Shown one piece after another: positions 13,625-23,151 of a stretch of 64,000 nucleotides of DNA. Origin of the DNA: Paenibacillus pinistramenti (GTDB lineage: Bacteria > Bacillota > Bacilli > Paenibacillales > Paenibacillaceae); the NCBI RefSeq assembly GCF_005869875.1, contig NZ_VAWG01000003.1, positions 186,001-250,000 of the forward strand, read 5' to 3'. Made by a program: the position numbers and the translations under genes. Numbering within the stretch: the stretch's first letter is position 1; every line of letters begins with the position of its first letter. The notes beneath the pieces are model-generated. The model did no database searches and was not told the origin of the DNA. It saw only the letters and a list, made by a program, of their open reading frames with translations.

Positions 13625-15868
13625 TTAGCTGCGGCCTGCGGAAGCGGCTTCGCTGCTGCCCGGAGGGCGCATCGTCAACCCGACACGGCCTTTCTTCTCG
13701 TCTACGTTCAGCACCCACACCGTCACATTGTCGCCGACAGATACAACGTCCATCGGATGCTTGACATAGCCGCTGCTGAGCTGGGAGATATGGACCAGCC
13801 CGTCATTTTTGACGCCGATGTCTACAAAAGCACCAAAGTCAATGACATTGCGGACTGTACCCTGCAGCTCCATGCCCGGCACGAGATCTTCCAGCTTGAG
13901 CACGTCCTTGCGGAAGATCGGCGGCGGCAGCTCCTCGCGCGGATCCCGGCCAGGACGGACTAGGCTGTCCATAATGTCCCGCAGCGTAGGTGCGCCGACG
14001 CCCAGCTTCGACGCCAGCTCCTCGGGATTGACCGCAGCAAGCCGGTCAGCCAGCTCTTTCGTGCCGAGCTGATCCATGGTTAGCCCAAGCTCAGCGAACA
14101 AACGGTTCACCACGTCATAAGATTCCGGGTGAATCGGCGTATAATCCAGCGGGTTCTCCCCGCCCGCAATCCGCATGAAGCCTACGCACTGCTCGAACGT
14201 TTTGGCACCGAGCCGCGGCACCTTCTGGAGCATTTTGCGGCTTGTGAATTTGCCGTTCTCTTCCCGGAATTTCACGATATTTTTGGCAATTGTCGCGTTG
14301 ACGCCCGATACATAAGACAGCAGCGCCGAAGAAGCCGTGTTCACATCCACGCCGACATGGTTAACCGCAGACTCGACAACCACCTTCAGGCTCTCGTCCA
14401 GATGCTTCTGTGAAACGTCATGCTGGTATTGGCCGACGCCGATCGCCTTCGGCTCGATCTTCACCAACTCTGCCAGCGGATCCTGCAGCCGGCGGGCGAT
14501 CGAAGCCGCGCTGCGCTCGGCGACGTCAAGATCCGGGAACTCCTCCTGCGCCAGCTTGGAGGCGGAATAGACACTCGCGCCCGCCTCGTTGACGATCAGG
14601 TAGGCCAGCTCCTCCTGATTCTTGCGCTCGGCAATGACTTCCGCAACGAACTGCTCCGTTTCGCGTGAAGCCGTGCCGTTGCCGATGCAAATCAGGTTGA
14701 TGCCGTACCGGTCAATCAGCTCGTGGAACTTGGCGGCGGCTTCTTTCTTCTTGTTGTTCGGCGGAGTCGGATAAGTAACGGCCACCTCCAGCAGCTTGCC
14801 GGTATCGTCTACCACGGCAAGCTTGCAGCCTGTCCGGTAAGCCGGATCGACGCCGAGTACGGTTTTGCCCTTTACCGGCGGCTGCAGCAGCAGGCTGCGC
14901 AGGTTCGCGGAGAAGATGGAGATCGCCTGCGCTTCGGCCTTCTCGGTCAGCTCGCCGCGCAGCTCGCGCTCTATCGACGGCGCAATCAGCCGTTTGTAGG
15001 CATCTTCAATTACAGTCTGCAGCAGGGCTGCGGTGACTGAAGCTCCTTTTATAACCTGTTTCGACATAAAAGTGTGGACAGGCTCGGGCGGAACCTCCAG
15101 ACCGATCTTCAGTACGCCCTCGCGTTCGCCGCGGTTGATGGCGAGAATCCGGTGCGGCGGCATCTTTTTCGCCAATTCGCGGTAGTTGTAATACATTTCG
15201 TACACGGATTCCTGCTCGGTGTCCTTCGCTTCGGATACAATAAGAGCATGATCCATCGTATAGCGGCGGACCCATACGCGGATCTTAGCATCATCAGCCA
15301 GCTGCTCGGCGATAATGTCCATTGCGCCCTGCAGAGCCTCTTCGGCTGAAGCAACCCCTTTGTCTTCGCTGATATAAGCAGCGGCTTCTGCGGCAGGGTC
15401 TCCTTTAGCAGGCTGGGACAGCAGCCACTGCGCAAGCGGCTCCAGCCCTTTCTCCTTCGCCACACTGGCCCGTGTCTTCCGTTTCTGACGGTATGGACGG
15501 TAAAGATCCTCTACTTCCTGCAGCTTTACCGCCTGACGGATGGATTCCGCCAGTTCTTTCGTCAGCTTGCCCTGCTCGTCGATAATCCGGATAACCTCGC
15601 GTTTGCGCTCGGCAAGGCCGCGCAGATATGTATTGCGCTCCTCAATCCCGCGCAGCTGGTTCTCGTCGAGCTCTCCCGTCATCTCTTTGCGGTAACGGGC
15701 GATAAACGGAATGGTATTGCCTTCATCCAGCAGCGAAATTGTAGTACGCACCTGTTTGGGCGAGAGATTCAGCTCTTTCGCAACCTGGCGGACAATCTGC
15801 TCCTGCTCTTCGGCTTTCTGCTGCTCAGATACCTCTTCAGCTTGGATATTTATATCTTGTTCTGTCAA
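13625..15868 (-). CDS. tex: Tex-family S1 RNA-binding transcription accessory protein
   Basis: A 747-residue Tex protein. Order: N-terminal helical domain (QVAKELNLSPKQVRTTISLLDEGNTIPFIARYRKEMTGELDENQL), YqgF-like RNase fold (TVLGVDPAYRTGCKLAVVD), helix-hairpin-helix pair (NTASSALLSYVSGVNATIAKNIVKFRE...FTSRKMLQKVPRLGAKTFEQCVGFMRI), and C-terminal S1 domain (GMELQGTVRNVIDFGAFVDIGVKNDGLVHISQLS). TTG 15868 is preferred, with GAGAGGG about 9 bases upstream. Tex binds nucleic acid and affects transcription or RNA turnover; in B. subtilis the homologue YdcI lies in this region. It lies downstream of ndoA but behind its own intergenic space. Confidence 0.95.
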   Translation of the reverse strand: MTEQDINIQAEEVSEQQKAEEQEQIVRQVAKELNLSPKQVRTTISLLDEGNTIPFIARYRKEMTGELDENQLRGIEERNTYLRGLAERKREVIRIIDEQGKLTKELAESIRQAVKLQEVEDLYRPYRQKRKTRASVAKEKGLEPLAQWLLSQPAKGDPAAEAAAYISEDKGVASAEEALQGAMDIIAEQLADDAKIRVWVRRYTMDHALIVSEAKDTEQESVYEMYYNYRELAKKMPPHRILAINRGEREGVLKIGLEVPPEPVHTFMSKQVIKGASVTAALLQTVIEDAYKRLIAPSIERELRGELTEKAEAQAISIFSANLRSLLLQPPVKGKTVLGVDPAYRTGCKLAVVDDTGKLLEVAVTYPTPPNNKKKEAAAKFHELIDRYGINLICIGNGTASRETEQFVAEVIAERKNQEELAYLIVNEAGASVYSASKLAQEEFPDLDVAERSAASIARRLQDPLAELVKIEPKAIGVGQYQHDVSQKHLDESLKVVVESAVNHVGVDVNTASSALLSYVSGVNATIAKNIVKFREENGKFTSRKMLQKVPRLGAKTFEQCVGFMRIAGGENPLDYTPIHPESYDVVNRLFAELGLTMDQLGTKELADRLAAVNPEELASKLGVGAPTLRDIMDSLVRPGRDPREELPPPIFRKDVLKLEDLVPGMELQGTVRNVIDFGAFVDIGVKNDGLVHISQLSSGYVKHPMDVVSVGDNVTVWVLNVDEKKGRVGLTMRPPGSSEAASAGRS

Positions 15869-15996
15869 TGGATGATTCCCTCTCTTCTTAACTTTCCTAT
15901 TCGCGTTCCTTAACATTCCTGTCTATTATCGCAAAATTTCAGGCAAAATTCCATGCAGCGTTCCACAATCTGCATTCTTTCAGAGCGCTGGACAGC

Positions 15997-16029
15997 AAAA
16001 GGCGCCCGCCTGCCGGCCGAGCGCCCCCT
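15997..16029 (-). terminator. Possible terminator of ndoAI-ndoA
   Basis: A very GC-rich dyad on the minus strand, GGCGC with GCGCC around a GC-rich arm, is followed by TTTTGC. It lies 30 bp after the ndoA stop. Confidence 0.5.
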
Positions 16030-16059
16030 TACAATATAATCTGCATATGCTTGCTATAC

Positions 16060-16410
16060 TTAGAAATCAATCAAACCTAAACTGATGAGAAGAGAATCGT
16101 CAACCTTCTTCATCGTTTCCTCGTCCAGATGCGTAATCTTGTCCGTCAGACGCTGTTTGTCGATCGTTCGGATCTGCTCCAGCAAAATAACGGAATCACG
16201 GTCAAAGCCGTGAGCTGCCGCATCAATTTCCACATGGGTCGGCAATTTCGCCTTCTGTATCTGGGCCGTAATCGCCGCCACAATCGCAGTCGGACTGAAT
16301 CGGTTCCCGATATCATTCTGGATGATCAGCACCGGTCTGACCCCGCCCTGCTCGGAACCCACCACAGGAGAGAGATCTGCAAAAAATACGTCACCGCGCT
16401 TTACAATCAA
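16060..16410 (-). CDS. ndoA: MazF-family endoribonuclease EndoA (toxin)
   Basis: A 116-residue toxin of the MazF/EndoA type, which cuts single-stranded mRNA at short motifs (UACAU in B. subtilis). Nearly every family landmark is present: [59 protein letters not shown] and [19 protein letters not shown]; the last includes the Arg and Thr positions used in catalysis. It lies 3 bp after the antitoxin gene and is translated with it. The alr-ndoAI-ndoA order matches Bacillus. Confidence 0.97.
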   Translation of the reverse strand: MIVKRGDVFFADLSPVVGSEQGGVRPVLIIQNDIGNRFSPTAIVAAITAQIQKAKLPTHVEIDAAAHGFDRDSVILLEQIRTIDKQRLTDKITHLDEETMKKVDDSLLISLGLIDF

Positions 16411-16413
16411 TGT

Positions 16414-16695
16414 CTACACCCCGCTAACCAGGCGGTCAAGGGTGCTGTCTGCATCTTCCTCCGCGTGAAACGCCTCAGCAGCCATGGTCAAATTAATTTT
16501 GGCCATTTCCATGTATCCGCGCTGCATTGAATCCCGAATAAACCGCTTCTTGCGTTCGTTCAAATACAGCTTCATGGCCTGTCTGATTAGCTCACTGCGA
16601 TTGGAATTCTCCAGCCGGGCAATTCCATCCACTTCCTGCAGAAGATGATCCGGTAAACTGATCATAATTCTCTTGGTGCTCTGCACATTTGCCAA
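16414..16695 (-). CDS. ndoAI: EndoAI/MazE antitoxin, ribbon-helix-helix
   Basis: A 93-residue antitoxin, the same length as B. subtilis EndoAI. The N-terminal RHH domain is KRIMISLPDHLLQEVDGIA with NRSELIRQAMKLYLNERKKR. The acidic C-terminal tail (AFHAEEDADSTLDRLVSGV) is the part that blocks the toxin in this family. TTG 16695 is preferred because it yields a normal length and follows GGGGGTGGAAACAG; a frame extension to 16713 adds only MWGWKQ. It lies directly upstream of ndoA. RHH antitoxins usually repress their own promoter with the toxin. Confidence 0.93.
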   Translation of the reverse strand: MANVQSTKRIMISLPDHLLQEVDGIARLENSNRSELIRQAMKLYLNERKKRFIRDSMQRGYMEMAKINLTMAAEAFHAEEDADSTLDRLVSGV

Positions 16696-16980
16696 CTGTT
16701 TCCACCCCCACAAAACCTTTCAAACCCTTCCCTTAAAAACAGTATTTCGCTCATTAAGGAAATATATACAAAGGAATATATGCTTCCCGTATATCAAGTA
16801 TGCTGCATTCATTATAAACTAGAACCTATTTGGCGTATATAGCTCAAGCCTTATTTCAAGATTTTAGTTATATACTTACCGCGCCAAAAGGCCCGGCGGC
16901 AGCACTCTCAGCCCTGCATGCTGTCTTCCCTGATATATTCGGGGTACTGCATTCAAATTCCTTCAAGATTCGATAAAAGT
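16696..16980. other. Intergenic region upstream of ndoAI
   Basis: A 285-bp AT-rich stretch without a gene. A TATAAT on the minus strand (in GTTTATAATGAATG, about 16813-16826) could be a -10 for ndoAI but has no good -35 at the usual distance. Repeated ATATAT/TATATAC motifs around 16760-16865 might be antitoxin-binding sites. No terminator for alr is convincing here, so read-through from alr is possible. Confidence 0.4.
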
Positions 16981-18165
16981 TTAAGAGTGGAACAGCGGAT
17001 TGACGACTTCATCCCGGCGCCCGGATTTTTTGTACACTCTAGGCACCCGGCGGGCAATCATGCAAATCACTTCATAGTGGATCGTTCCCAGCCAGGAGGC
17101 CAGCTCATCCGCGGAGATCTCCCCGCCCTGCTGCCGGCCGATCAGTACAGCTTCCTCGCCGACTTGAATTTGTTCCTCGTTGTCCTCGAAGCTTTGCAGA
17201 GATACCATACACTGGTCCATACAGATTGTTCCGACCACTGGCACGCGGCGTCCACGGATCAGGACATGTGCTTTACCGCCGAGCATCCGGGAATATCCGT
17301 CGGCATAACCGACCGGCAGTGTGCCGATCACCTCATATCCGTCCGTTTCGTACTTCTTCCCGTAGCTGATTCCCCAATGGGGCGGCAGTTGTTTAACATA
17401 AGACAATCTGGTTTTGAGCGAGAGTACCGGAGTCAGTTTCACGTTCTGGCGGTGCACTTCTTCTGATGGATAAAGCCCGTAAATGGCTATGCCGATACGT
17501 ACCATATCGCAGGAAAGCTCCGGCAGATCGATCGCTGTGGCGCTGTTGCCCGTATGTATGATCGGGATCTCAATATGGCGTTCCTTCAGCGCGTCCGTCA
17601 CGGCCCGAAACCGTCTGTATTGCTCAAGTGTATAGGATTTATCTTCTTCATCTGCAGTGGAAAAATGAGTAAATATGCCTTCGACCTCAATACCCGGAAC
17701 AGACACGGCTCGTTGGACAAACTCAGGCGCTTCATCAGGAAGCAGGCCGATTCGTCCCATCCCCGTATCCACTTTGATATGCACTTTAAGCCTGCCTCCG
17801 GAAGCCGATGGTTCCAGCAGCCGGGCCGCCTCCAGTACTTCCTCATCACACAGGCAAAGTGTAATATGTTGCTCCAATGCGGTCTGAATGCCTTCCGGCG
17901 GCGTATAGCCTAATACCAGGATCGGCATTGCAACCCCTGCTGCCCGCAGTTCAAGCGCCTCGTCCAGAAACGCGACACTTAAATAGTCCGCTCCCAAACG
18001 TTCCATTTCCTTTGCAATGTAAATGGCACCATGTCCATAAGCATTAGCTTTTACGCAGACCAGCAGTTTCATCCCTTCCGGCAGCGCCTGCCTGAAAGAA
18101 AGGTAGTTGGATTCCAGAGCATCCAGATCGATTTCGGCAACTGTCGGTCGATAGTTCACTTGCAC
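16981..18165 (-). CDS. alr: Alanine racemase
   Basis: Makes D-alanine for peptidoglycan with pyridoxal phosphate. The 394-residue protein has the PLP-Lys motif LLVCVKANAYGHGA (K39) near the start of the TIM barrel and the second catalytic Tyr in HWGISYGKKYET in the C-terminal domain. GTG 18165 is chosen: it follows GAAGGTGA by 5 bases and gives QVNYRPTVAEIDLDALESNY, the normal N-terminus; the longer open frame upstream is not family-like. A sigma-A promoter (TTGACA-17-TAGGAT) lies directly upstream. In spore formers Alr also sits on spores and limits L-alanine germination. Confidence 0.97.
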   Translation of the reverse strand: MQVNYRPTVAEIDLDALESNYLSFRQALPEGMKLLVCVKANAYGHGAIYIAKEMERLGADYLSVAFLDEALELRAAGVAMPILVLGYTPPEGIQTALEQHITLCLCDEEVLEAARLLEPSASGGRLKVHIKVDTGMGRIGLLPDEAPEFVQRAVSVPGIEVEGIFTHFSTADEEDKSYTLEQYRRFRAVTDALKERHIEIPIIHTGNSATAIDLPELSCDMVRIGIAIYGLYPSEEVHRQNVKLTPVLSLKTRLSYVKQLPPHWGISYGKKYETDGYEVIGTLPVGYADGYSRMLGGKAHVLIRGRRVPVVGTICMDQCMVSLQSFEDNEEQIQVGEEAVLIGRQQGGEISADELASWLGTIHYEVICMIARRVPRVYKKSGRRDEVVNPLFHS

Positions 18166-18211
18166 TAAGGTCACCTTCTTTAACAATGTCAGCCCAAGAA
18201 GCCATAAATCC

Positions 18212-18240
18212 ATCCTAATGTCCTGTTCGCCCACTGTCAA
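18212..18240 (-). promoter_or_regulatory. Sigma-A promoter of alr
   Basis: On the minus strand TTGACA (18240-18235), 17 bp and TAGGAT (18217-18212) lie about 47 bp before the GTG start. The -35 is perfect. This lets alr, and possibly ndoAI-ndoA, be expressed apart from the lipoprotein gene. Confidence 0.75.
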
Positions 18241-18307
18241 ATGAAGAGGTCCCCTTATTTCCAGGTTCCGCAAAGCTCGGACTGAGGAGGTTATCCGCTT
18301 AATCAAC

Positions 18308-18372
18308 AAGACAAGGCGGATGGCCGGACGGTTTGGTTTTGCAGCCAAATACGCCTTTGATCCGCCTTGCTT
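18308..18372 (-). terminator. Terminator after the YdcC-like gene
   Basis: On the minus strand GCAAGGCGGAT and ATCCGCCTTG(T) form a perfect 10-bp outer stem around a long loop, followed by CTTGTTG. The T-run is poor, so partial read-through into alr is likely. Confidence 0.6.
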
Positions 18373-18374
18373 TA

Positions 18375-19457
18375 TTATTTACCCGTTTGATCCTGCATAG
18401 AAGCGGCGATTTTGACCATCTCATTGACCGGCAAATCCGCGCTTGTAATTTGGAAATCAAGCCCGTCCTGCGTCCAGGTCAGCGTCTGCAGATCGTCGCC
18501 GGACAGCTGGCCGAAGGTAAAGCCCATGTCAATCATATCCCCTTTCTGCAGGGAAACTGCACGGTCCAGAGAACGGGATTCGAGGATCGTGTACTGATAC
18601 TCGCCGTCATATTGAACCATTACCGAGCTTCTGTCGCTGCCTACCGGCTGGGTTGCTTTCTCTTCTACTCCGTCCGGAGAGTAAGTCGGCAGAATGATGC
18701 CAAAGTCCTCGTTGAGAGCCGGCACGCTTGCCGCATTGCCGCTGTCTGCAGTCTGGGTGTCCGCAGTCTTCTCAACCAGCTGGCCGTTCTCATCCACCTC
18801 AAGCATGGTGCCCTGGGATCCGGCTGCAGTGTTCAGATTCTCCTGCATGTCAAAGTCCTTCTTGTCAAATTTCTTGCCGAATTCAAACTGGTCAAATTTC
18901 ACCTCTACAACGACCTGTGCCGAGGAATCGGATACCTGAACCTGCTGCGGTTTATAGCCGTCCTTGCTCAGCCAGATCTTCTGGCGGACAAGCGACTGGG
19001 TGTTGTAGTTGGCGGCCACTTCAAACACATAGCTGTCCTTGTCATCCACAAACTGGCGGGTGTTGTCCGACAAAATGCTGCGCACCAGAGTCTGGTACAG
19101 ATAAACCTGTCCCTGGTTGTCCGGCCAGTCGCTTTGGAACCGGAAGCTTTTGTTCAGACTTGGCGTCAGCACGTAGACCCCTTGATCGTTGCGGAGCACG
19201 ATTTGCGTAATATCCTTTTGAGCGTTGGTCAAGGCGATCCGGTAATAAGACGGATTCATGTACCATACCTGTACTTTGTACATTTGAGGCGTTTCTCCGG
19301 TATGTAACGTCATTACCCCCGACCCTTCATAGCTGTCCAGCTTACCTACCACCTCGTTCAGATCTTTGACAATGCCTGCCTCATCTTTCTTCCCGCATCC
19401 GGCCAGTACAATGGAAAAGCACATCACGATGGCTAGCACCCACGTGATCCGACGCAT
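18375..19457 (-). CDS. YdcC-like lipoprotein, LolA-type fold
   Basis: A 360-residue lipoprotein. ATG 19457 with AAAGGGGATG starts a signal peptide (RRITWVLAIVMCFSIVLAGC) ending in the lipobox LAGC. The mature part resembles the LolA/outer-membrane-lipoprotein-sorting fold seen in YdcC and related sporulation lipoproteins (GVMTLHTGETPQMYKVQVWYMNPSYYRIALTN; GYKPQQVQVSDSSAQVVVEVKFDQFEFG). B. subtilis YdcC lies just before alr, the same place as here. YdcC is a sporulation-linked protein of unknown mechanism. A poly-Thr/Ala linker near residue 250 (ADTQTADSGNAA) looks disordered. Confidence 0.87.
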   Translation of the reverse strand: MRRITWVLAIVMCFSIVLAGCGKKDEAGIVKDLNEVVGKLDSYEGSGVMTLHTGETPQMYKVQVWYMNPSYYRIALTNAQKDITQIVLRNDQGVYVLTPSLNKSFRFQSDWPDNQGQVYLYQTLVRSILSDNTRQFVDDKDSYVFEVAANYNTQSLVRQKIWLSKDGYKPQQVQVSDSSAQVVVEVKFDQFEFGKKFDKKDFDMQENLNTAAGSQGTMLEVDENGQLVEKTADTQTADSGNAASVPALNEDFGIILPTYSPDGVEEKATQPVGSDRSSVMVQYDGEYQYTILESRSLDRAVSLQKGDMIDMGFTFGQLSGDDLQTLTWTQDGLDFQITSADLPVNEMVKIAASMQDQTGK

Positions 19458-19620
19458 GTAATCATCCCCTTTGGCACAATGTTTTACCAATCTGATAACA
19501 TGTCTATGTGGGTACTTGGCCAATTATGCAGACTAGCATGACAAGCACTTCGTTTCGCGGCGGAAGCTATGAGGCTGGAAGATATAGGGTGGAAGACAAA
19601 CGGGCGGACTAGTATTAGAA

Positions 19621-19668
19621 AAAGAAAAAGAGCACCCCGGCCGGACAAATCCGCCGCGCAAGTGCTCC
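19621..19668 (-). terminator. Terminator of fhs
   Basis: GAGCACTTGCGCGGCGGAT and its partner GTCCGGCCGGGGTGCTC form a GC-rich imperfect stem on the minus strand, followed by TTTTTCTTTTTC. It lies about 60 bp past the fhs stop, after the hexamer repeats. Confidence 0.8.
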
Positions 19669-19689
19669 CAGGTTAAAAGTATAACTATT

Positions 19690-19731
19690 TGATTAGTATC
19701 AGTATCAGTATCAGTATCAGTATCAGTATTA
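19690..19731. repeat. Hexamer tandem repeat (ACTGAT)n after fhs
   Basis: On the minus strand the fhs stop codon opens a run of about six ACTGAT units (plus strand ATCAGT). It lies in the 3' untranslated region between fhs and its terminator. Such arrays can slip and vary in length. Confidence 0.85.
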
Positions 19732-21360
19732 GATCAGGCCGGCAATCGTTCCGTCTGCTCCAAGCTTCATCCGCTCTGCTGCAGGCACCTTCGGCAGTCC
19801 CGGCATTCTCATCGTGTTCCCGGTTTCCACAACGACAAACCCCGCTCCAGCGGAGAGACTGACGCCCGAAACATTAACTGTAAAACCTTCCGGCGCCCCG
19901 AGCAGGTCCGCCTGATCTGAGAAGGAATACGGCGTCTTGGCCATGCAGACCGGAAGGCTGCCAAAGCCAAGCTTCTCCATCTGGGCCAGAGCCCGGCTGG
20001 ATGCCGGAGAGTAGGACACGGCCGCCCCGCCGTACAATTGCTTTACAATGGTTTCAATCTTGCCCTTCAGATCCAGCGAGGAGACGTACAGCGGCCGGAA
20101 ATCAGCAGTTTCCTTCTCCAGCAGCTCAACCAGCTTCTGCGCAAGCTCCCTGCCGCCCTCGCTCCCCAGCTCGAATACGCGGGACACCTCCGCCGGAACG
20201 CCCAAAGCTTCACATTCCATACGGATGATGTCGATTTCAGCACTTGTATCGGTCGGAAAATGATTAACGGCCACCAGAACAGGCACCCCGAACTGCTGCA
20301 GGTTCCGGATATGTCTCCTCAGGTTGCCGAGGCCGTTTCGTAAGCTCTGCAGGTTCTCTGCCTCAAGCTGGTCCTTGGCAGTGCCCCCGTTATATTTCAG
20401 CGCCTTCGCCGTTACGACCAGGACGGCGGCCGACGGCTTCAGGCCGGATTGGCGGCATTTGATGTCAAAGAACTTCTCGGCCCCCAGCTCCGCGCCAAAG
20501 CCGGCTTCCGTCACCACAATGTCCCCTAGCTTCAGCGCTGTCCTCGTTGCAATGACGCTGCTGCAGCCGTGGGCGATATTGGCGAACGGCCCGCCGTGCA
20601 CCAGCACCGGTGTTCCTTCCGAGGTCTGCACCAGATTGGGCTTGACCGCCTCCTTGAGCAGCACAGCCATGGCTTCCACGGCATTCAGCTTGTCGGCCGT
20701 GACCGGCCGGCCCTGCATGTCGTAGCCGACCAATATGCGGCCGAGCCTGCGCTTCAGGTCCTGCATATCCTCGCTCAGACAAAGGACCGCCATCACTTCA
20801 GAAGCCGAAGTAATGAGAAAGCCGCTCTCACGCACAGGCCCGTTCCCCTGGCCTAAGCCGGTTACGATTTGGCGCAGGCCGCGGTCGTTCATATCTACGG
20901 CTCTCTTCCAGACAATACGGGCCGGATCAAGTCCCAGCTCATTCCCATGGTAGATATGGTTATCAATAACTGCGGACAGCAGGTTATTCGCGGAGGTGAT
21001 CGCATGGAAATCCCCTGTAAAATGAAGATTAATCTCCTCAGCCGGCAGAATCTGCGCTTTGCCGCCGCCCGCCGCGCCGCCCTTCATGCCAAAGCACGGG
21101 CCGAGCGAAGGCTCGCGGAGCGCGGCAACGGCAGAATGCCCTATGGCGTTCAGGGACTGAACCAGCCCGATCGTCGTCAGCGTCTTCCCTTCCCCGGCCG
21201 GCGTCGGATTCACGGCTGTAACCAGCACGAGCTTCCCGTCCGGACGGCCGGAAAGTTCTTCTAACAGCGAAGGGTTCAGCTTCGCTTTATATTTTCCGTA
21301 GAGCTCTAAATGCTCTTCACTTATTCCCGCCTTCGCGGCAACTTCATTAATTGATTTCAT
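19729..21360 (-). CDS. fhs: Formate-tetrahydrofolate ligase
   Basis: Makes 10-formyl-tetrahydrofolate from formate, ATP and THF in one-carbon metabolism. The 543-residue protein has the ATP-binding loop [19 protein letters not shown], the family blocks [31 protein letters not shown] and [14 protein letters not shown], and a complete C-terminus ([14 protein letters not shown]). ATG 21360 is chosen; it follows AGGGGG with a rather long spacing, while an in-frame TTG at 21393 would start inside the upstream tandem repeat. It is flanked on both sides by tandem repeats. No purine or folate genes are adjacent. Confidence 0.96.
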   Translation of the reverse strand: MKSINEVAAKAGISEEHLELYGKYKAKLNPSLLEELSGRPDGKLVLVTAVNPTPAGEGKTLTTIGLVQSLNAIGHSAVAALREPSLGPCFGMKGGAAGGGKAQILPAEEINLHFTGDFHAITSANNLLSAVIDNHIYHGNELGLDPARIVWKRAVDMNDRGLRQIVTGLGQGNGPVRESGFLITSASEVMAVLCLSEDMQDLKRRLGRILVGYDMQGRPVTADKLNAVEAMAVLLKEAVKPNLVQTSEGTPVLVHGGPFANIAHGCSSVIATRTALKLGDIVVTEAGFGAELGAEKFFDIKCRQSGLKPSAAVLVVTAKALKYNGGTAKDQLEAENLQSLRNGLGNLRRHIRNLQQFGVPVLVAVNHFPTDTSAEIDIIRMECEALGVPAEVSRVFELGSEGGRELAQKLVELLEKETADFRPLYVSSLDLKGKIETIVKQLYGGAAVSYSPASSRALAQMEKLGFGSLPVCMAKTPYSFSDQADLLGAPEGFTVNVSGVSLSAGAGFVVVETGNTMRMPGLPKVPAAERMKLGADGTIAGLI

Positions 21361-21380
21361 GGTCAGCCATGTTCCCCCTG

Positions 21381-21482
21381 AATAATCCTTCAATAATCCT
21401 GTTATCCTTCAATAATCCTGTTATCCTTCAATAATCCTGTTATCCTTCAATAATCCTGTTATCCTTCAATAATCCTGTTATA
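21381..21482. repeat. 19-bp tandem repeat between esterase and fhs
   Basis: About five copies of the 19-bp unit AATAATCCTGTTATCCTTC (plus strand) lie head to tail. The esterase stop codon falls inside the left end and the fhs leader starts at the right end. On the transcribed minus strand each unit reads GAAGGATAACAGGATTATT and contains an AAGGA element like an SD. Confidence 0.92.
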
Positions 21483-22950
21483 ACCCGAGCATCGTCCGTT
21501 TGGCAGCATCCGGATCGTTGACTGCTTCTGAGTGATTGTTAAAAATAAACGTCGCCCGCTCCGGCATCTCATAGGCGGGCCATACGCTTCCTTCCACAGC
21601 AGGTGCGCCGTGCGAAGCGAAAGCTGTCCAGGCGCCGAGCATCTGCCGGGCAAGCGCTTTGGCCGAATCGTCCGCCTGAACCCCAAGATTCCCGAGAAGC
21701 TCCAGATTATCGAATACGAACATAATCTCGCCGGCATGAATTGCCTGCATCAGAAGCGGATGCGCCTGGTTCGTCCAGTCAAACCGGTACATCCATACCG
21801 GGGCGAACCGGCTTTGCTCCGCGGCAAACTGCACGGAGGAGCGCCAGAAATAGAGGTCCGTCATGATCTGCGCCTGGCCGGCCGCCGTGCGCGGATAATG
21901 GCGCGCCACCGCTGCAGCCGCTTCGCCGGCCACGCCGGTCATCATCTCCATCGCCTTAAGCAGCTCTCCCTCCTCCATGACGGGAGCATCCGGCCCGATA
22001 AACAGCGCGCCTTCATCGTGGTTGGTGCCGATCAGCAGCGGAATATCCTTGGCAGCGCCGGCCCGAATTGCTTCGAGAGGCTCAAGCGGCAGGGTGTTGC
22101 CGTCGATGACCGGCTGCTGGAGCAGCGCCAGATTATTGCCGCCGAACCGCTTGCGCAGCTCGCCGGCAGCCTCGGCAAGCTGCTGGACCGTCACGGTCTT
22201 CAGCCTGCCAGCTTCCTCCGGCTTGATGCCGAGCAGGGCAAGCAGCCCGCCGGTGATGGACCTGGCCATCGGCTCCGGCATCGCTTGGGAGGCGCCGCTC
22301 TGCATAATGGCCTGCCGGAACAGCCCCTTCGCTTCCGGCATGGCCAGCAGCGCAGCGATGCTCATGCTGCCCGCGGATTCGCCGAATACCGTCACGCGGT
22401 CCGGATCGCCGCCAAACGCAGCAATATTCCCGCGCACCCAGCGAAGCGCAGCGATCTGGTCGAGCAGCCCCGCGTTGGAGGTGAAGCCTTCGCCCAGGAA
22501 GCCAGTGTGCAGGAAGCCCAGAATGCCTAAGCGGTAATTCAGGCTGACTACGATGACGCTGCCCTCGCGGGCGATTTTGCTGCCATCATACACCGGAATG
22601 CTGCCTGAGCCTGTGACAAATGCCCCGCCGTGAATCCACACCATTACCGGAAGCGGCGTTCCGCCAGTCTCTTCGGGTGCCCAGACATTCAGGTACAGGC
22701 AGTCCTCCGACGGCTCCGGCGCAGGGTCCTCTCCGAACAATCCGGCCATTTCATTGGCAGGCTGGATGCTGATTGGCCCGAACTTGTCCGCCTTCCGGAT
22801 GCCTTCCCAGGCTTCCGGCTCTGCAGGCGCCTGAAACCGCAGCTCTCCGACCGGCGGCTTGGCGTATGGAAGCCCTCTCCATACCCGTACGCCCTGCTGG
22901 AGAATCCCCTCCACTCTTCCGAACTTCGTGTTCACTGTAAGCTGTGCCAT
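21478..22950 (-). CDS. Type B carboxylesterase (para-nitrobenzyl esterase-like)
   Basis: A 490-residue alpha/beta-hydrolase of the COesterase family, cytoplasmic (no signal peptide). The start (FGRVEGILQQGVRVWRGLPYAKPPVGELRF), the oxyanion region PVMVWIHGGAFVTGSGS and the nucleophile elbow VTVFGESAGSMS are typical. An acid residue near TNHDEGALF and a His near FASHGAPAV would complete the triad. Members hydrolyse a range of carboxylic esters; the natural substrate is unknown. The start ATG 22950 has GGAGG upstream. Its stop codon lies in the tandem repeat array leading to fhs. Confidence 0.93.
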   Translation of the reverse strand: MAQLTVNTKFGRVEGILQQGVRVWRGLPYAKPPVGELRFQAPAEPEAWEGIRKADKFGPISIQPANEMAGLFGEDPAPEPSEDCLYLNVWAPEETGGTPLPVMVWIHGGAFVTGSGSIPVYDGSKIAREGSVIVVSLNYRLGILGFLHTGFLGEGFTSNAGLLDQIAALRWVRGNIAAFGGDPDRVTVFGESAGSMSIAALLAMPEAKGLFRQAIMQSGASQAMPEPMARSITGGLLALLGIKPEEAGRLKTVTVQQLAEAAGELRKRFGGNNLALLQQPVIDGNTLPLEPLEAIRAGAAKDIPLLIGTNHDEGALFIGPDAPVMEEGELLKAMEMMTGVAGEAAAAVARHYPRTAAGQAQIMTDLYFWRSSVQFAAEQSRFAPVWMYRFDWTNQAHPLLMQAIHAGEIMFVFDNLELLGNLGVQADDSAKALARQMLGAWTAFASHGAPAVEGSVWPAYEMPERATFIFNNHSEAVNDPDAAKRTMLGL

Positions 22951-23151
22951 AACCCTTTTTCCTCCCTTTAGAAAAACAGATCACGTATTCCTTCCATCGG
23001 ACAAACGGCTTTCCTCTCTACCTTACCAAAGTCATCCATCTGTTTCAAAATCTACCCGAAAAAGAAACTGGTCCTGTCCGATAATTGTGATAGAATAGTT
23101 GAAGTTTGTAATTTAGGCTTATGATCTAAACAGAGAAAGGAACATCCTATC

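Noticed and set aside
21381..21482. CRISPR array
   Set aside because: The units are head-to-tail 19-mers without spacers, and no cas gene is present in the window.
21532..22530. 332-codon frame opposite the carboxylesterase
   Set aside because: It is antisense to an intact enzyme with clear motifs, and its composition (Arg, His, Pro-rich) is that of a shadow frame.
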